64,000 nt of DNA from Mucilaginibacter inviolabilis (GCF_011089895.1 NZ_JAANAT010000003.1:310001-374000), one strand, 5' to 3'. Shown: positions 25,428-33,982, counted from the first letter of the stretch. Notes: generated by a model from the sequence alone, not told the origin. A program made the numbers and translations.

Positions 25428-25949
25428 ATGAGAGCAATAATTTTAGCAGGCATATTGATGCTTTTCTTTGGAGCAGCTAATGCCCAACACCTGAAAAGCG
25501 ATAAAGGACACGAAAAGAATCCTTATTATTCCAATACAGATACCAAAAAACTTAACGTAAGTGATGCGGAGTGGAAAAAGATACTACCGCCAGCCTTATA
25601 CGCTACCGCGAGAGAGCAGGCTACGGAAGCTCCGTTTACCGGCCAGTATTGGGATAAAAATGCCAAGGGAACGTACTATTGTGCCGTATGCGGCAATGAG
25701 TTGTTCCGGTCTGATGCTAAATTTGCCAGTAATTGTGGTTGGCCAAGCTTTTACCAGGCAGTACGTAAAAACAGTGTGATTTACCGGGAAGATAACTCGG
25801 TAGGCATGCAGCGTACCGAGGTGCTCTGTGCCCGTTGTGGTTCGCACTTGGGACATATATTTGATGATGGCCCAGCGCCAACCTATAAAAGATATTGCAT
25901 GAACTCTGTATCCCTTGATTTTGCTCCGGATGGACTGAAAGCAAAATAG
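25428..25949 (+). CDS. msrB: Peptide-methionine (R)-S-oxide reductase, exported
   Basis: MsrB reduces the R epimer. The 173-residue protein has a signal peptide ending GAANAQ, zinc-binding Cys pairs 85/88 (CAVCG) and 134/137 (CARCG), the CGWPSF motif with Cys103, and the catalytic Cys157 in RYCMNSVSL. It is the second gene of the msrA-msrB pair; a family B inverted repeat begins right after the stop. Confidence 0.95.
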   Translation: MRAIILAGILMLFFGAANAQHLKSDKGHEKNPYYSNTDTKKLNVSDAEWKKILPPALYATAREQATEAPFTGQYWDKNAKGTYYCAVCGNELFRSDAKFASNCGWPSFYQAVRKNSVIYREDNSVGMQRTEVLCARCGSHLGHIFDDGPAPTYKRYCMNSVSLDFAPDGLKAK

Positions 25950-25950
25950 G

Positions 25951-26030
25951 GAATTAGAGCTAAGAATTTAGAGTCAAGAACCAAGATAAACAACACCTTT
26001 TCTTGGTTCCTGATTCTTATCTCTTGCTTC
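25951..26030. repeat. Inverted-repeat element, family B copy 1
   Basis: TCAAGAACCAAGA (25974-25986) and TCTTGGTTCCTGA (26001-26013) form a 13-bp stem with one mismatch, flanked by further TAAGAATTTAGAG / CTTATCTCTTG pairing. It lies between convergent msrB and deoR-type genes and could act as a bidirectional terminator. Relatives are at 34100-34196 and 62570-62930. Confidence 0.6.
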
Positions 26031-26037
26031 CCAACAT

Positions 26038-26787
26038 CTACTTAATTAGTATCCCTGCTTCTTTAAATCCGCTAAGATCTGTTGTAGATGGATCTTTTTC
26101 GGTAACAATAACATCAATGGCGTTGGCCGCGCACACATAATATGGATCGGACGCGCCTATTTTATCATAGGTAGATAAGGCGATAACATATTTGGATGTT
26201 TCGATCATGGCCCTGTCTACCAGGCTTTCCTGGTAAGTAAAACCGGTTAATCCCAACTTCAGATCAATACTGCAAATACCCATCAGGCATACATCGGCCC
26301 TGAAATTGCGGATAGCCTCTATGGTTTCATGCCCGGTAGTTGAAAAAGCATGTTTGTTAAGCTCGCCGCCAATAAAAAAAACAGTAACATGCGGATAGTC
26401 TTCTAAAATAGATACTACCGGGAAGCTGTTGGTAACAACGGTTAAGCTAATGTCTTTTGGCAACGCAGCAATAACCGCGGTGGTGGTAGTGCCTCCGTTA
26501 AGAATAATAACCTGCCCCGGTTTGATAAATTCCAAGGCTTTTTGAGCTATTACCTTTTTATGGTGCGTATCAATATGCTGGCGTTCCTTAAAATGCGGAT
26601 GCACAGGTGAACCCATAATTGCCCCACCCCGAACAGCTTTCAACAGGCCCTTGTCTGATAATTCTTTGATATCCCTCCTAACGGTATCTGTAGACACATT
26701 GAGCAAGCGGCTCAGATCGTCCAGCACAACTTTATTGTCCTGTGCAATCTGTTCAATTATTTTTTGAAGGCGTTCTTCTTTCAGCAT
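26038..26787 (-). CDS. DeoR/GlpR-family transcriptional regulator
   Basis: The 249-residue protein has an N-terminal DeoR helix-turn-helix (LSRLLNVSTDTVRRDIKEL then GLLKAVRGGAI) and a C-terminal sugar-phosphate-sensing domain with ILNGGTTTTAVIAAL and FFIGGELN. Family repressors respond to phosphorylated sugars. It is divergent from a 5'-nucleotidase, and the 134-bp AT-rich region between holds repeated ATTGCA motifs. A TATATTTG -7 box (26793-26800 on this strand) ends 5 nt before the ATG, suggesting a leaderless or near-leaderless mRNA. Confidence 0.92.
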   Translation of the reverse strand: MLKEERLQKIIEQIAQDNKVVLDDLSRLLNVSTDTVRRDIKELSDKGLLKAVRGGAIMGSPVHPHFKERQHIDTHHKKVIAQKALEFIKPGQVIILNGGTTTTAVIAALPKDISLTVVTNSFPVVSILEDYPHVTVFFIGGELNKHAFSTTGHETIEAIRNFRADVCLMGICSIDLKLGLTGFTYQESLVDRAMIETSKYVIALSTYDKIGASDPYYVCAANAIDVIVTEKDPSTTDLSGFKEAGILIK

Positions 26788-26814
26788 AAAAACAAATATA
26801 AGAATAAAATATTC

Positions 26815-26884
26815 ATTGCAGATTATTGCAATTAATTCACATTAATTTAGCAATTAATTGAAATATATTGCATAATATTGCAAT
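26815..26884. promoter_or_regulatory. Repeated ATTGCA motifs in the deoR-nucleotidase divergent region
   Basis: ATTGCA occurs at 26815-26820, 26825-26830, 26867-26872 and 26877-26882, with inverted forms (GCAATTAATT) between. The spacing of each pair (10 bp, start to start) puts the motifs on one face of the helix. They overlap the likely -33 region of the nucleotidase promoter (TCTATTTG at 26891-26898). The simplest reading is the operator of the DeoR protein. Confidence 0.5.
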
Positions 26885-26921
26885 ATAAAATCTATTTGAT
26901 CCAGCAAGTAATAGTAAAAAC

Positions 26922-27485
26922 ATGAAAAAATTAAAAAGAATTGCGGTTGATATGGACGGTGTTTTGGCCGATACCGATGCCCATTATTTAACCTGGTATT
27001 ATAATACCTATGGGGTTCAGATCCCTTATGAACAAATGGTGGGTAAGCCCGAAGGAGAAGGTTTTCCGGAAGAAGGTGCTATCCGGAAATTTATATTGTC
27101 GCCCGGTTTCTTCCGTACCCTGCCGGTGATACCCGGTGCGGTTGAAGCCATAAAAGAATTAATGGAAGACTACGAAATTTTTATTGTTTCGGCTGCTATG
27201 GAGTTTCCATTATCATTGCCCGAAAAATACGAATGGCTGCAGGAACACTTTCCATTTATACCCTGGACCCATATTGTTTTCTGCGGCGATAAAAGCCTGA
27301 TCAATACCGATTATATGATTGATGATCACCCTAAAAACCTGGATAAGTTTAAAGGGACAACCATCATGTTTAACGCCGCTCATAATGCCAATATTACTCA
27401 CCACCAGCGCGTAAGATCATGGGAGGAAGTATTAACTTTATTTAAAAATGAGAAAGATCTTATACCTGAATCAACAAACCATTAA
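26922..27485 (+). CDS. 5'(3')-deoxyribonucleotidase, NT5C type
   Basis: The 187-residue HAD-superfamily protein has motif I DMDGVLADTD (residues 11-20; nucleophile and acid Asp), motif II in IFIVSAAMEF, and motif III/IV in FCGDKSLINTDYMIDDHPKN. The arrangement fits the NT5C family, which dephosphorylates (deoxy)nucleoside monophosphates. It is divergent from the DeoR-type gene, so control by that regulator is likely. A strong hairpin terminator follows. Confidence 0.9.
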   Translation: MKKLKRIAVDMDGVLADTDAHYLTWYYNTYGVQIPYEQMVGKPEGEGFPEEGAIRKFILSPGFFRTLPVIPGAVEAIKELMEDYEIFIVSAAMEFPLSLPEKYEWLQEHFPFIPWTHIVFCGDKSLINTDYMIDDHPKNLDKFKGTTIMFNAAHNANITHHQRVRSWEEVLTLFKNEKDLIPESTNH

Positions 27486-27524
27486 TGGTCCACATAAGTT
27501 GACTTGCAATAAGAATTTAAAACA

Positions 27525-27568
27525 AAACCATAAAGCCGTTTGATAGGGATCAAGCGGCTTTATGGTTT
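27525..27568. terminator. Bidirectional intrinsic terminator
   Basis: AAACCATAAAGCCG (27525-27538) pairs perfectly with CGGCTTTATGGTTT (27555-27568), 14 bp. The A-run on one side and T-run on the other serve both convergent genes, the nucleotidase (plus) and the Dabb gene (minus). Confidence 0.85.
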
Positions 27569-27583
27569 AGCATTATTCAATAC

Positions 27584-27880
27584 TTACTCGGCATCGTATA
27601 TCACCACTTTATCAAAGTAAACGCGGAATCCATCCAAAAATGCCAGATGTAATGGATGAGTTTGATAAACATCGTGCCCTGCCAGATCATCAAAAAATAC
27701 AGTTAAGCTAAAGGTGTAAGTAGTATCCACAACCGCACGCTCAATAGGCGCTGGTGTACCAATATGCAATGTTTTAATACTTTCAACGCCTGCTAGGGTC
27801 TCCAGACTTTTACGAAATGCAGTTTTTTGATCGGCAGTAGTGTCGGCTTTCAGCCAGAATAAAACGTGGTGTGCTATCAT
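27584..27880 (-). CDS. Dabb-domain (stress-responsive alpha/beta-barrel) protein
   Basis: The 98-residue protein is of normal Dabb length: MIAHHVLFWLKADTTADQK at the start, a TYTFSLTVFFDDLAGHDVYQ strand-helix region, then HPLHLAFLDGF and a C-terminal strand VVIYD. The family forms dimeric ferredoxin-like barrels with varied roles, and no specific activity can be assigned. It appears monocistronic. Confidence 0.9.
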   Translation of the reverse strand: MIAHHVLFWLKADTTADQKTAFRKSLETLAGVESIKTLHIGTPAPIERAVVDTTYTFSLTVFFDDLAGHDVYQTHPLHLAFLDGFRVYFDKVVIYDAE

Positions 27881-28021
27881 TGTTTAAATTTTTCCAAAGG
27901 TAAGGAATGGGCGTTTTTATCATCATGGGATTTATAAAATTTGCAAGACAGATTATTTAACCCAGATTTAAGCTAAAATCCAAACAGATAAAGCACCTTT
28001 GTACTCATAATTTATTGTGCA

Positions 28022-28924
28022 ATGCAAAGAAGATCGGCCCTTAAAAACATCGGGGGATTACTGTTGGTCCCTTCCTTAACATTTGGTAGTACATCATCAA
28101 AAAACAAACCCGTTTTAAGGATAGCCCACCTAACTGATATCCATCTTAAAAATAAATTCGACGCGCCTGCCAGGTTCGCTAAGTGCCTGCATCACGTACA
28201 ACAGCAAACACCCAAAGTCGACCTTATTTTAAATGGTGGCGACGTGGTGTTTGACATGAATAAGGAAAATATCAGCACCATAAACGACCAATGGCAACTG
28301 AGTAAATCAATCATGAAATCTGATTGCAGTATACCGGTTCGCTATTGCCTGGGTAACCATGATATCTGGTGGAATGAGGACGATAAAGGCCAGGTCATTT
28401 ACGGCAAGAAATATTCTATGGATCAGCTGGGTTTGGTTAAGCCATACTACAGTTTTGTACAAAACGGCTGGAAATTTATTGTATTGGATAGCGTTCATTT
28501 GGATATTGATGATACCTGGTATATTGGCAAGCTGGGCGATGAGCAGTTTAACTGGCTTGAACAGGAATTGAAAACCACTGATTCTTCTACGCCGGTACTG
28601 GTCATGACGCATATCCCTATCCTGACGGCCACCAACCTGATCGAAGATAATACCGTGAACAGATGGACCATGTACGGTGGCGATATGCATACAGACAATG
28701 CCAAGATCATCAGTCTGTTTTACAAACATCCTAATGTGAAGTTATGCTTGAGCGGGCATATTCACCTGCGCGAAAAACTGGTTTATAACCATGTAACCTA
28801 CCTTTGCAACGGTGCGGTAAGTGGTGCCTGGTGGGAAGGTAACAGAAGAGAAACCGCCCCAGGTTATGGACTTATAGACCTGTATGCCGACGGCAGCTTT
28901 ACCGAAGATTATATCAATTATTAA
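28022..28924 (+). CDS. Exported calcineurin-like metallophosphoesterase (Tat signal)
   Basis: The 300-residue protein starts MQRRSALKNIGGLLL, a twin-arginine signal. The five metallophosphoesterase blocks are present: DIH (Asp39, His41), GD (73-74), GNHD (111-114), MTHIP near 195, and GHIH near 242. It would hydrolyse phosphoester bonds in the periplasm after folded export. The stop codon TAA (28922-28924) overlaps the stop of the convergent MocR gene within the four bases TTAA. Confidence 0.92.
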   Translation: MQRRSALKNIGGLLLVPSLTFGSTSSKNKPVLRIAHLTDIHLKNKFDAPARFAKCLHHVQQQTPKVDLILNGGDVVFDMNKENISTINDQWQLSKSIMKSDCSIPVRYCLGNHDIWWNEDDKGQVIYGKKYSMDQLGLVKPYYSFVQNGWKFIVLDSVHLDIDDTWYIGKLGDEQFNWLEQELKTTDSSTPVLVMTHIPILTATNLIEDNTVNRWTMYGGDMHTDNAKIISLFYKHPNVKLCLSGHIHLREKLVYNHVTYLCNGAVSGAWWEGNRRETAPGYGLIDLYADGSFTEDYINY

Positions 28925-30405
28925 AGCAACTTTTTAACCGCTGCTGTTAATATACCAGTAGCAGTTTCCAATTCCTTTGGGGCTAAAGCTGCAAAACCTA
29001 ATCTTACCGACGAAGGGGCATAATTTGCATCATGAAAATAACCGGTACCGTTACCTACAGATAATCCCATAGCGGCAGCTTTTTCGGATACTTCTTTAGC
29101 TTTAATGCCATGGAGATAGTTTACCCAAACAGCAAAACCTCCATCGGGTATTTTAAAGCTGATATGCTCATGAAGCTGCTCGTGGAGTAATTGGCAAAGC
29201 ATATCGCGCCGTTCGTGATAAATTTTATTGGTTTTTTTCAGATGCCTGCCTATATCGCCATTCTTTAACAGATTGGCCATAGCTTCTTCTAAAAGGAGCT
29301 CACCTTGTCGGTCAATCAGTTTACGTAACCGTGCCGCCTGCACAATTAAGTTGGGTGGAGCTACCATAAAACCGATGCGGATACCTGGCGCAATGGTTTT
29401 GCAAAACGAGCCGATGTAAATGATGCTCCCATAATAGTCGGCGCTGGCTAATGGCAATATAGGGCCACTTGAATAATGAAAGTCATAATCATAGTCATCT
29501 TCAATAATTGCGAAACGGTATTTGTGGGCAAGCTCGAGTAGCTGCATGCGCCTTTCGGAGCTTAAAGTAACCGTGGTAGGGCGGTGATGATGCGGAATTA
29601 CATACACAATTTTTACTTTTTTCTTTTTGCAGATGGCTTCCACCGCTTCCAGATTTATCCCATGCTCATCAACCGGAACAATGGCCATCTGTGCGCCGGC
29701 CTGCTGAAAGGTATGATTGGCTTCCGGGTATCCTGGGTCGGCGGCAATTACCGTATCGTTTTTGGAAAGCAATAGCTGGGCAATAAGGTATATGGCCATT
29801 TGCGATCCTTTGGTAATGATAATATGTTCGGGATTAACCTGTAATCCTCGTGTTTCAGCCAAAAAACGCGCAAGCTCAGTTCGCAAATTTTCGGAGCCAT
29901 ACTCCGAACCGTACATCCAGTATTTTGAAGTAAAATGATAATTGCCAAAACGCCTGTATTCGCGTACAAGCAGCTCTATCGGCGCTAAACGTGTATCCGG
30001 AAAACCATCATTAAATATCAGATGGGCATTATTAACGGGCTGAAATAACTGCGGAAAAGGGATCTTATTGTCATCTACTTCAAAATAAGTCTTTTTAGGG
30101 TATCCGCTTGGTTCAGCAGATTCAGGTAATGACCTGGGTTTAATATCGGGCAGGTTTTTAGCTACAAAAATGCCTTTACGGGGATAAACGTCAACCCAGC
30201 TTTGCGCATACAGCTCATCATAGGCAGCAACCACGGTTTGGCGGTGTATAGTCAGTTTTTCGGCCAGTACACGGCTGCCCGGTAAAGCCGATCCTGGTTT
30301 TAACTTACCCTGGCGTATCTGGTTAATAATACCGTTGGCAATTTGGAGATAAACCGGCGTTTGCGCAGTTTTGTCAATATGTATCAAAATTTCGGCTAAA
30401 AGCAT
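28921..30405 (-). CDS. MocR-type (GntR-aminotransferase) transcriptional regulator
   Basis: The 494-residue protein (from the ATG at 30405) has a GntR winged helix at about 10-80 (QTPVYLQIANGIINQIRQGK, SRVLAEKLTIHRQTVVAAYD) and a fold-type I aminotransferase domain with the PLP Lys336 in GSFCKTIAPG and Asp in IIEDDYDYDF. The frame is open to 30579 but that extension overlaps the divergent Crp/Fnr gene and is not conserved, so I reject it. MocR proteins bind amine or aldehyde effectors through PLP. A TGGAC-type palindrome at 31100-31121 may be its operator. Confidence 0.93.
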   Translation of the reverse strand: MLLAEILIHIDKTAQTPVYLQIANGIINQIRQGKLKPGSALPGSRVLAEKLTIHRQTVVAAYDELYAQSWVDVYPRKGIFVAKNLPDIKPRSLPESAEPSGYPKKTYFEVDDNKIPFPQLFQPVNNAHLIFNDGFPDTRLAPIELLVREYRRFGNYHFTSKYWMYGSEYGSENLRTELARFLAETRGLQVNPEHIIITKGSQMAIYLIAQLLLSKNDTVIAADPGYPEANHTFQQAGAQMAIVPVDEHGINLEAVEAICKKKKVKIVYVIPHHHRPTTVTLSSERRMQLLELAHKYRFAIIEDDYDYDFHYSSGPILPLASADYYGSIIYIGSFCKTIAPGIRIGFMVAPPNLIVQAARLRKLIDRQGELLLEEAMANLLKNGDIGRHLKKTNKIYHERRDMLCQLLHEQLHEHISFKIPDGGFAVWVNYLHGIKAKEVSEKAAAMGLSVGNGTGYFHDANYAPSSVRLGFAALAPKELETATGILTAAVKKLL

Positions 30406-30504
30406 GCTGGACCAGTTGGTTAATGGTTTATGAACTATAAATATAGACCAATGCCTTTTTAGTTGATCACAATAAAAACAAAATTTGTACATTAAACGGC
30501 ATAA

Positions 30505-31071
30505 ATGACAGGAGAACTTAAAGCTTTCATAAAACAATACGCAGATCTTGACCAGGATAAGCTGGACGCTATTACTCAAAAGTTTAAACAGCGCAACCTG
30601 AAAAAGAACGACTTTTTACTGGAGGAAGGTTCGGTATGTAACGATCTTGTTTTTGTACAGGAAGGCTGCCTGCGATTATATTACTTGCAGGATGAGGTGG
30701 AAATATCGGTATGGTTTGCCTTCGAACATTCCTCGGCCATTGAGATTTATAGTTTTATTAGCGAAAAGCCATCCAATTATTTTTTGCAGGCCATTGAAAA
30801 TACCGTAATATGGTATTTACCCAAGAGTGAACTAACTAATTTATACAACGAATATCCTGAAATGCAGGAAATGATGCGCAATTTTTGGGAAGATGTGATC
30901 CTTAATCTGTTAGAGCGCTTTACAGCCCTGCAACGGGATTCAGCTGAGCAGCGTTACCTTGATCTGTTAACCAAGCCAGCATTTTTACAAAAGATACCGC
31001 AAAAATACCTCGCTTCATTTATTGGCGTTACGCCAACTTCTTTAAGCCGGATAAGAAAGCATATCCGCTAA
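30505..31071 (+). CDS. Crp/Fnr-family regulator (cyclic-nucleotide-binding domain)
   Basis: The 188-residue protein has an N-terminal beta-roll (KNDFLLEEGSVCNDLVFVQE, GCLRLYYL) and a short C-terminal helix-turn-helix (YLASFIGVTPTSLSRIRKHI). The PRxxR cAMP-binding pattern is absent, as in many Bacteroidota members, so the effector is unknown. It is divergent from the MocR gene and 81 bp upstream of the DoxX operon, of which it may be a regulator. Confidence 0.92.
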   Translation: MTGELKAFIKQYADLDQDKLDAITQKFKQRNLKKNDFLLEEGSVCNDLVFVQEGCLRLYYLQDEVEISVWFAFEHSSAIEIYSFISEKPSNYFLQAIENTVIWYLPKSELTNLYNEYPEMQEMMRNFWEDVILNLLERFTALQRDSAEQRYLDLLTKPAFLQKIPQKYLASFIGVTPTSLSRIRKHIR

Positions 31072-31099
31072 TGCTGCTGGACTAGCTTTATTGTAATTT

Positions 31100-31121
31100 G
31101 TGGACTATTAAAATAGTCCAC
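31100..31121. promoter_or_regulatory. Perfect 22-bp palindrome upstream of the DoxX operon, probable MocR operator
   Basis: GTGGACTATT and AATAGTCCAC are perfect 10-bp arms around AA. A related near-palindrome CTGGACTAG is at 31077-31085, and GGACCAG with ATAGACCA half-sites lie in the MocR promoter region near 30408-30445. MocR/GntR proteins bind such inverted repeats. The site is 32 bp before the DoxX ATG. Confidence 0.6.
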
Positions 31122-31152
31122 TGACTGTGTAATTTTAAGTGTTATTTAAAAC

Positions 31153-31662
31153 ATGAATGTTATGCAGCTTATTCAAAATTTCAAACTACCCTCCTTTTAC
31201 CTTCGCCTAGCCATAGGCTCGGCTTATTTATGGGAAGTTGCCGATAGGCTAGGAATATTGGGAGCCAACGGAAAGCCGCATGTAGGCTGGGGTGACTGGC
31301 AACATTTCATTGCTTATGCCCGCCAGGTAATGAGCTTTTTACCCACATCAATGATTCCTGCTTTTGCTACCATTGCTACCGTCGGCGAAGCCGTTTTTGG
31401 TTTCCTGATTCTGATAGGCTTATTTACCCGTTTGGCGGCTATAGGTTCAGGAATTTTAGGATTGTGCTTTGCCATAGCCATGGCCTTATCGTTTGGTATC
31501 GAATCGCCGCTGGGTTATTCGGTATTTACGCTGAGTGCCGCGAGTATTTTACTGGCCACGTTACCATCCTACGCCTGGAGCATCGACAGCCTGTTATCGC
31601 ATCAAAAAATTAATAAACAATTGAATATATACCAGGATAAAAACAGTATAGAAACTGTTTGA
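31153..31662 (+). CDS. DoxX-family membrane protein
   Basis: The 169-residue protein has four predicted membrane helices and the DoxX/DoxD pattern (LPSFYLRLAIGSAYLWEVAD, FATIATVGEAVFGFLILIGL then FTRLAAIGSGIL). It is the first gene of a probable operon DoxX-cupin-EamA-DoxX (gaps 19, 1 and 31 bp) downstream of the palindrome. DoxX proteins have been tied to redox or thiol stress; a specific function cannot be assigned. Confidence 0.88.
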   Translation: MNVMQLIQNFKLPSFYLRLAIGSAYLWEVADRLGILGANGKPHVGWGDWQHFIAYARQVMSFLPTSMIPAFATIATVGEAVFGFLILIGLFTRLAAIGSGILGLCFAIAMALSFGIESPLGYSVFTLSAASILLATLPSYAWSIDSLLSHQKINKQLNIYQDKNSIETV

Positions 31663-31681
31663 ACCTACAAATTTTATAAAA

Positions 31682-32110
31682 ATGAAAGCACTATTTATAA
31701 CCATACTAACCCTTTTGTCTCCGTGTTTTAGCAGGCTAAATTCGCCGGGGCTTCCGCATCGGAAAATACAAAGTGAGATAACCGAAACCTACCTGCTCAA
31801 AACATTGCTGAACCAGCCAGGCATCAGTAATAAAGAAGTACAAATGCTGGTGGTGACCTTTCCGCCGGCAAGTGTATCCCCTGCGCACAGGCATCCTTTT
31901 CCAACTTTTGGCTATTTGTTGGAAGGCGAGTTGGAGTCGACTTTTGAAGGCAAAACCCATCATTATAAACCAGGTGATTCATTTTATGAAAAACCTAATG
32001 GCTTGCACGCCGTAACCCGGAACAGCAGCAAGAATAAACCTGCAAAGCTGCTCGTATTCTTTATTGCCGAAAAAAATAAACCTACTACCGTACCTGTAAA
32101 AACCAAATAA
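31682..32110 (+). CDS. Cupin-domain protein, probably exported
   Basis: The 142-residue product has a hydrophobic N-terminus (LFITILTLLSPCF) and one conserved cupin barrel: PAHRHPFPTFGYLLEGELES (motif 1, with His ligands) and KPGDSFYEKPNGLHAVTR (motif 2). Metal-binding is likely. It lies 19 bp after the DoxX gene and 1 bp before the EamA gene. Confidence 0.88.
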   Translation: MKALFITILTLLSPCFSRLNSPGLPHRKIQSEITETYLLKTLLNQPGISNKEVQMLVVTFPPASVSPAHRHPFPTFGYLLEGELESTFEGKTHHYKPGDSFYEKPNGLHAVTRNSSKNKPAKLLVFFIAEKNKPTTVPVKTK

Positions 32111-32111
32111 C

Positions 32112-33134
32112 ATGAAAACTGCAACATCAAATAAACCATCAACCCTTTTAGTGGTAATAGCCTTTGCCATAGTTTACGTAGTATGGGGCTCCACCTATTT
32201 TTTTATACAAATGGCCGTGCATGGCTTTCCGCCTATGTTGATGGGTGCTGTGCGCTTTTTTACAGCTGGTGTATTGTTATTAACCTGGTGCCGGCTAAAA
32301 GGCGACAAACTATGGGTTAAAAGAGATATCATTACTTCGGCTATCAGTGGTTTGCTGATGCTTTTTGTAGGAACTGGTATTGTGTTCTGGGCCGAACGCA
32401 CCCTGCCAAGCGCCATGGTAGCTATCCTGGTATCAGCCAATCCCATCTGGTTTGTGATTTTGGACAGGATGAACTGGAAGGTTAATTTTAAAAGCCGTAC
32501 AACCATCGCCGGGTTGATATTGGGCTTTGCCGGGGTGATTCTGTTATTTGGTGAAGCCATCAGCAAATCATTATCAGGCGCTATAAGCCGGGAACAATTA
32601 ACAGGATTGATCTTGTTGCTGGCCGGCCCGATTGCCTGGTCGGCAGGTTCGCTTGTTTCTAAAAAACGGGGCAGCGATGCTCCGGCACGGGTAAATACGT
32701 CATGGCAAATGATCATTTCCGGATTGGCCTTTATTCCAGCGAGTTTGTTTACTCATGAGCTTGGGGCATTTCATTTGGCCAGTGTCCCCTTACAATCATG
32801 GCTGGCTATAGCTTACCTGATCTTCTTTGGTTCTATTGCCGCATTTAGCGCTTATGTATGGTTGTTGAAAGTTCGCCCGGCAACAGAGGTAAGCACACAC
32901 TCCTACGTAAATCCGGTTATTGCCGTTCTGCTGGGCGTACTGTTTGCCCATGAAAACATTTCGGCTCTGCAAATATTTGGTCTGGTAGTGATATTGATCA
33001 GCGTGTTATTGGTGAATTTAAGCAAATATGGTAAAATCACCTTTATACGTCGGTGGTTTGGATTGGGTAAGCATAATGATAAATTAGTAGAACATTTAAG
33101 CTCTGCCCAGCGTACTAAGATCTGTCTGGATTAA
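32112..33134 (+). CDS. EamA/DMT-family transporter
   Basis: The 340-residue protein has ten predicted membrane helices in two EamA halves (VVWGSTYFFIQMAVHGFPPM; LIFFGSIAAFSAYVWLLKVR) and ends in a hydrophilic tail of about 30 residues. DMT proteins of this type export amino acids or other small metabolites. It overlaps the operon core between the cupin and the second DoxX gene. The MocR partner suggests an amine-type substrate, which is inference. Confidence 0.9.
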   Translation: MKTATSNKPSTLLVVIAFAIVYVVWGSTYFFIQMAVHGFPPMLMGAVRFFTAGVLLLTWCRLKGDKLWVKRDIITSAISGLLMLFVGTGIVFWAERTLPSAMVAILVSANPIWFVILDRMNWKVNFKSRTTIAGLILGFAGVILLFGEAISKSLSGAISREQLTGLILLLAGPIAWSAGSLVSKKRGSDAPARVNTSWQMIISGLAFIPASLFTHELGAFHLASVPLQSWLAIAYLIFFGSIAAFSAYVWLLKVRPATEVSTHSYVNPVIAVLLGVLFAHENISALQIFGLVVILISVLLVNLSKYGKITFIRRWFGLGKHNDKLVEHLSSAQRTKICLD

Positions 33135-33165
33135 TACTAATAACCTAAAAAATAATCACTTGGAC

Positions 33166-33540
33166 ATGAAAAAAATCAACATCATTTACTGGATCTTCAC
33201 CATTTTACTTTTGGCTGCTATGGGATTAGGAGCCATTCCCGATCTGTTGTCAATGCCTGATGCGCTAGCCGTATTTAAACACTTGGGTTATCCGGCTTAT
33301 TTGTCGCCTTTTTTGGGTGCTGCTAAGCTATTGGGGGTAATAGCTATTTTAATTCCCGGTTTTCCGAGGATTAAGGAATGGGTATACGCGGGGTTTGTTT
33401 TTGACCTTACGGGAGCTACCTATTCTTCCCTGGCGATAGGCACACAGGTACTGCAGGTATTGCCTATGTTAATTGGTTTCGCTCTAATCATCGGATCGTA
33501 CATTTATCATCACAAACGACTAAAAGCCAAACAAGTTTAA
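33166..33540 (+). CDS. DoxX-like membrane protein
   Basis: The 124-residue protein has four membrane helices (NIIYWIFTILLLAAMGLGAI; YLSPFLGAAKLLGVIAILIP) and the DoxX_2/DoxX-like pattern FPRIKEWVYAGFVFDLTGA. The ATG at 33166 is preferred to the TTG at 33160. It is the last gene of the DoxX-cupin-EamA-DoxX operon. Confidence 0.86.
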   Translation: MKKINIIYWIFTILLLAAMGLGAIPDLLSMPDALAVFKHLGYPAYLSPFLGAAKLLGVIAILIPGFPRIKEWVYAGFVFDLTGATYSSLAIGTQVLQVLPMLIGFALIIGSYIYHHKRLKAKQV

Positions 33541-33562
33541 TTTTTTGAGAACATGTGCTGAG

Positions 33563-33982
33563 TTAACGCGTGTTCTCAAAATTAATTAGCCATTGGTTAC
33601 CATATTTATCAACCAAATCACCAAATAAGGCACCCCAAAAAGTATCTTCCAAAGGATGGGTAGCTTCGCCATTGGTGGATAAACGGGTGTAATATTCACG
33701 GGCTTCGTCTTCAGTATTACAGCTTAACAATAAGGATACCGAGTTGCCTTTGATCAATCCATTTTCGGGTACCATATCAGAGGCAGTAAGTATCATGTCA
33801 CCTTTAATGAGGGTGGCATGTACCACGCAGTTTTCCATACAAGGGGGCATTGGCTCATTAAGTGGTAAGGCCAGTTCACCAACAGTTTGAAAAGTGAGTT
33901 CGCCGCCAAGACATTCTTTATAAAAGGTCATTGCCTCCAGGCAATTACCATTAAAAGTGAGGTATGAATTGATATTTGCCAT
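33563..33982 (-). CDS. VOC-family (glyoxalase/PhnB-like) protein
   Basis: The 139-residue protein starts MANINSYLTFNGNCLEAMTF, typical of PhnB-like members, with HATLIKGDMILTASD and an ending WGALFGDLVDKYGNQWLIN. The metal- and substrate-site residues of this subgroup vary, so the enzymatic role is unknown. It is convergent with the DoxX operon. Confidence 0.9.
   Translation of the reverse strand: MANINSYLTFNGNCLEAMTFYKECLGGELTFQTVGELALPLNEPMPPCMENCVVHATLIKGDMILTASDMVPENGLIKGNSVSLLLSCNTEDEAREYYTRLSTNGEATHPLEDTFWGALFGDLVDKYGNQWLINFENTR

Noticed and set aside
30406..30579. N-terminal extension of the MocR protein
   Set aside because: The extension overlaps the divergent Crp/Fnr gene and lacks family similarity; the ATG at 30405 fits the GntR domain start.
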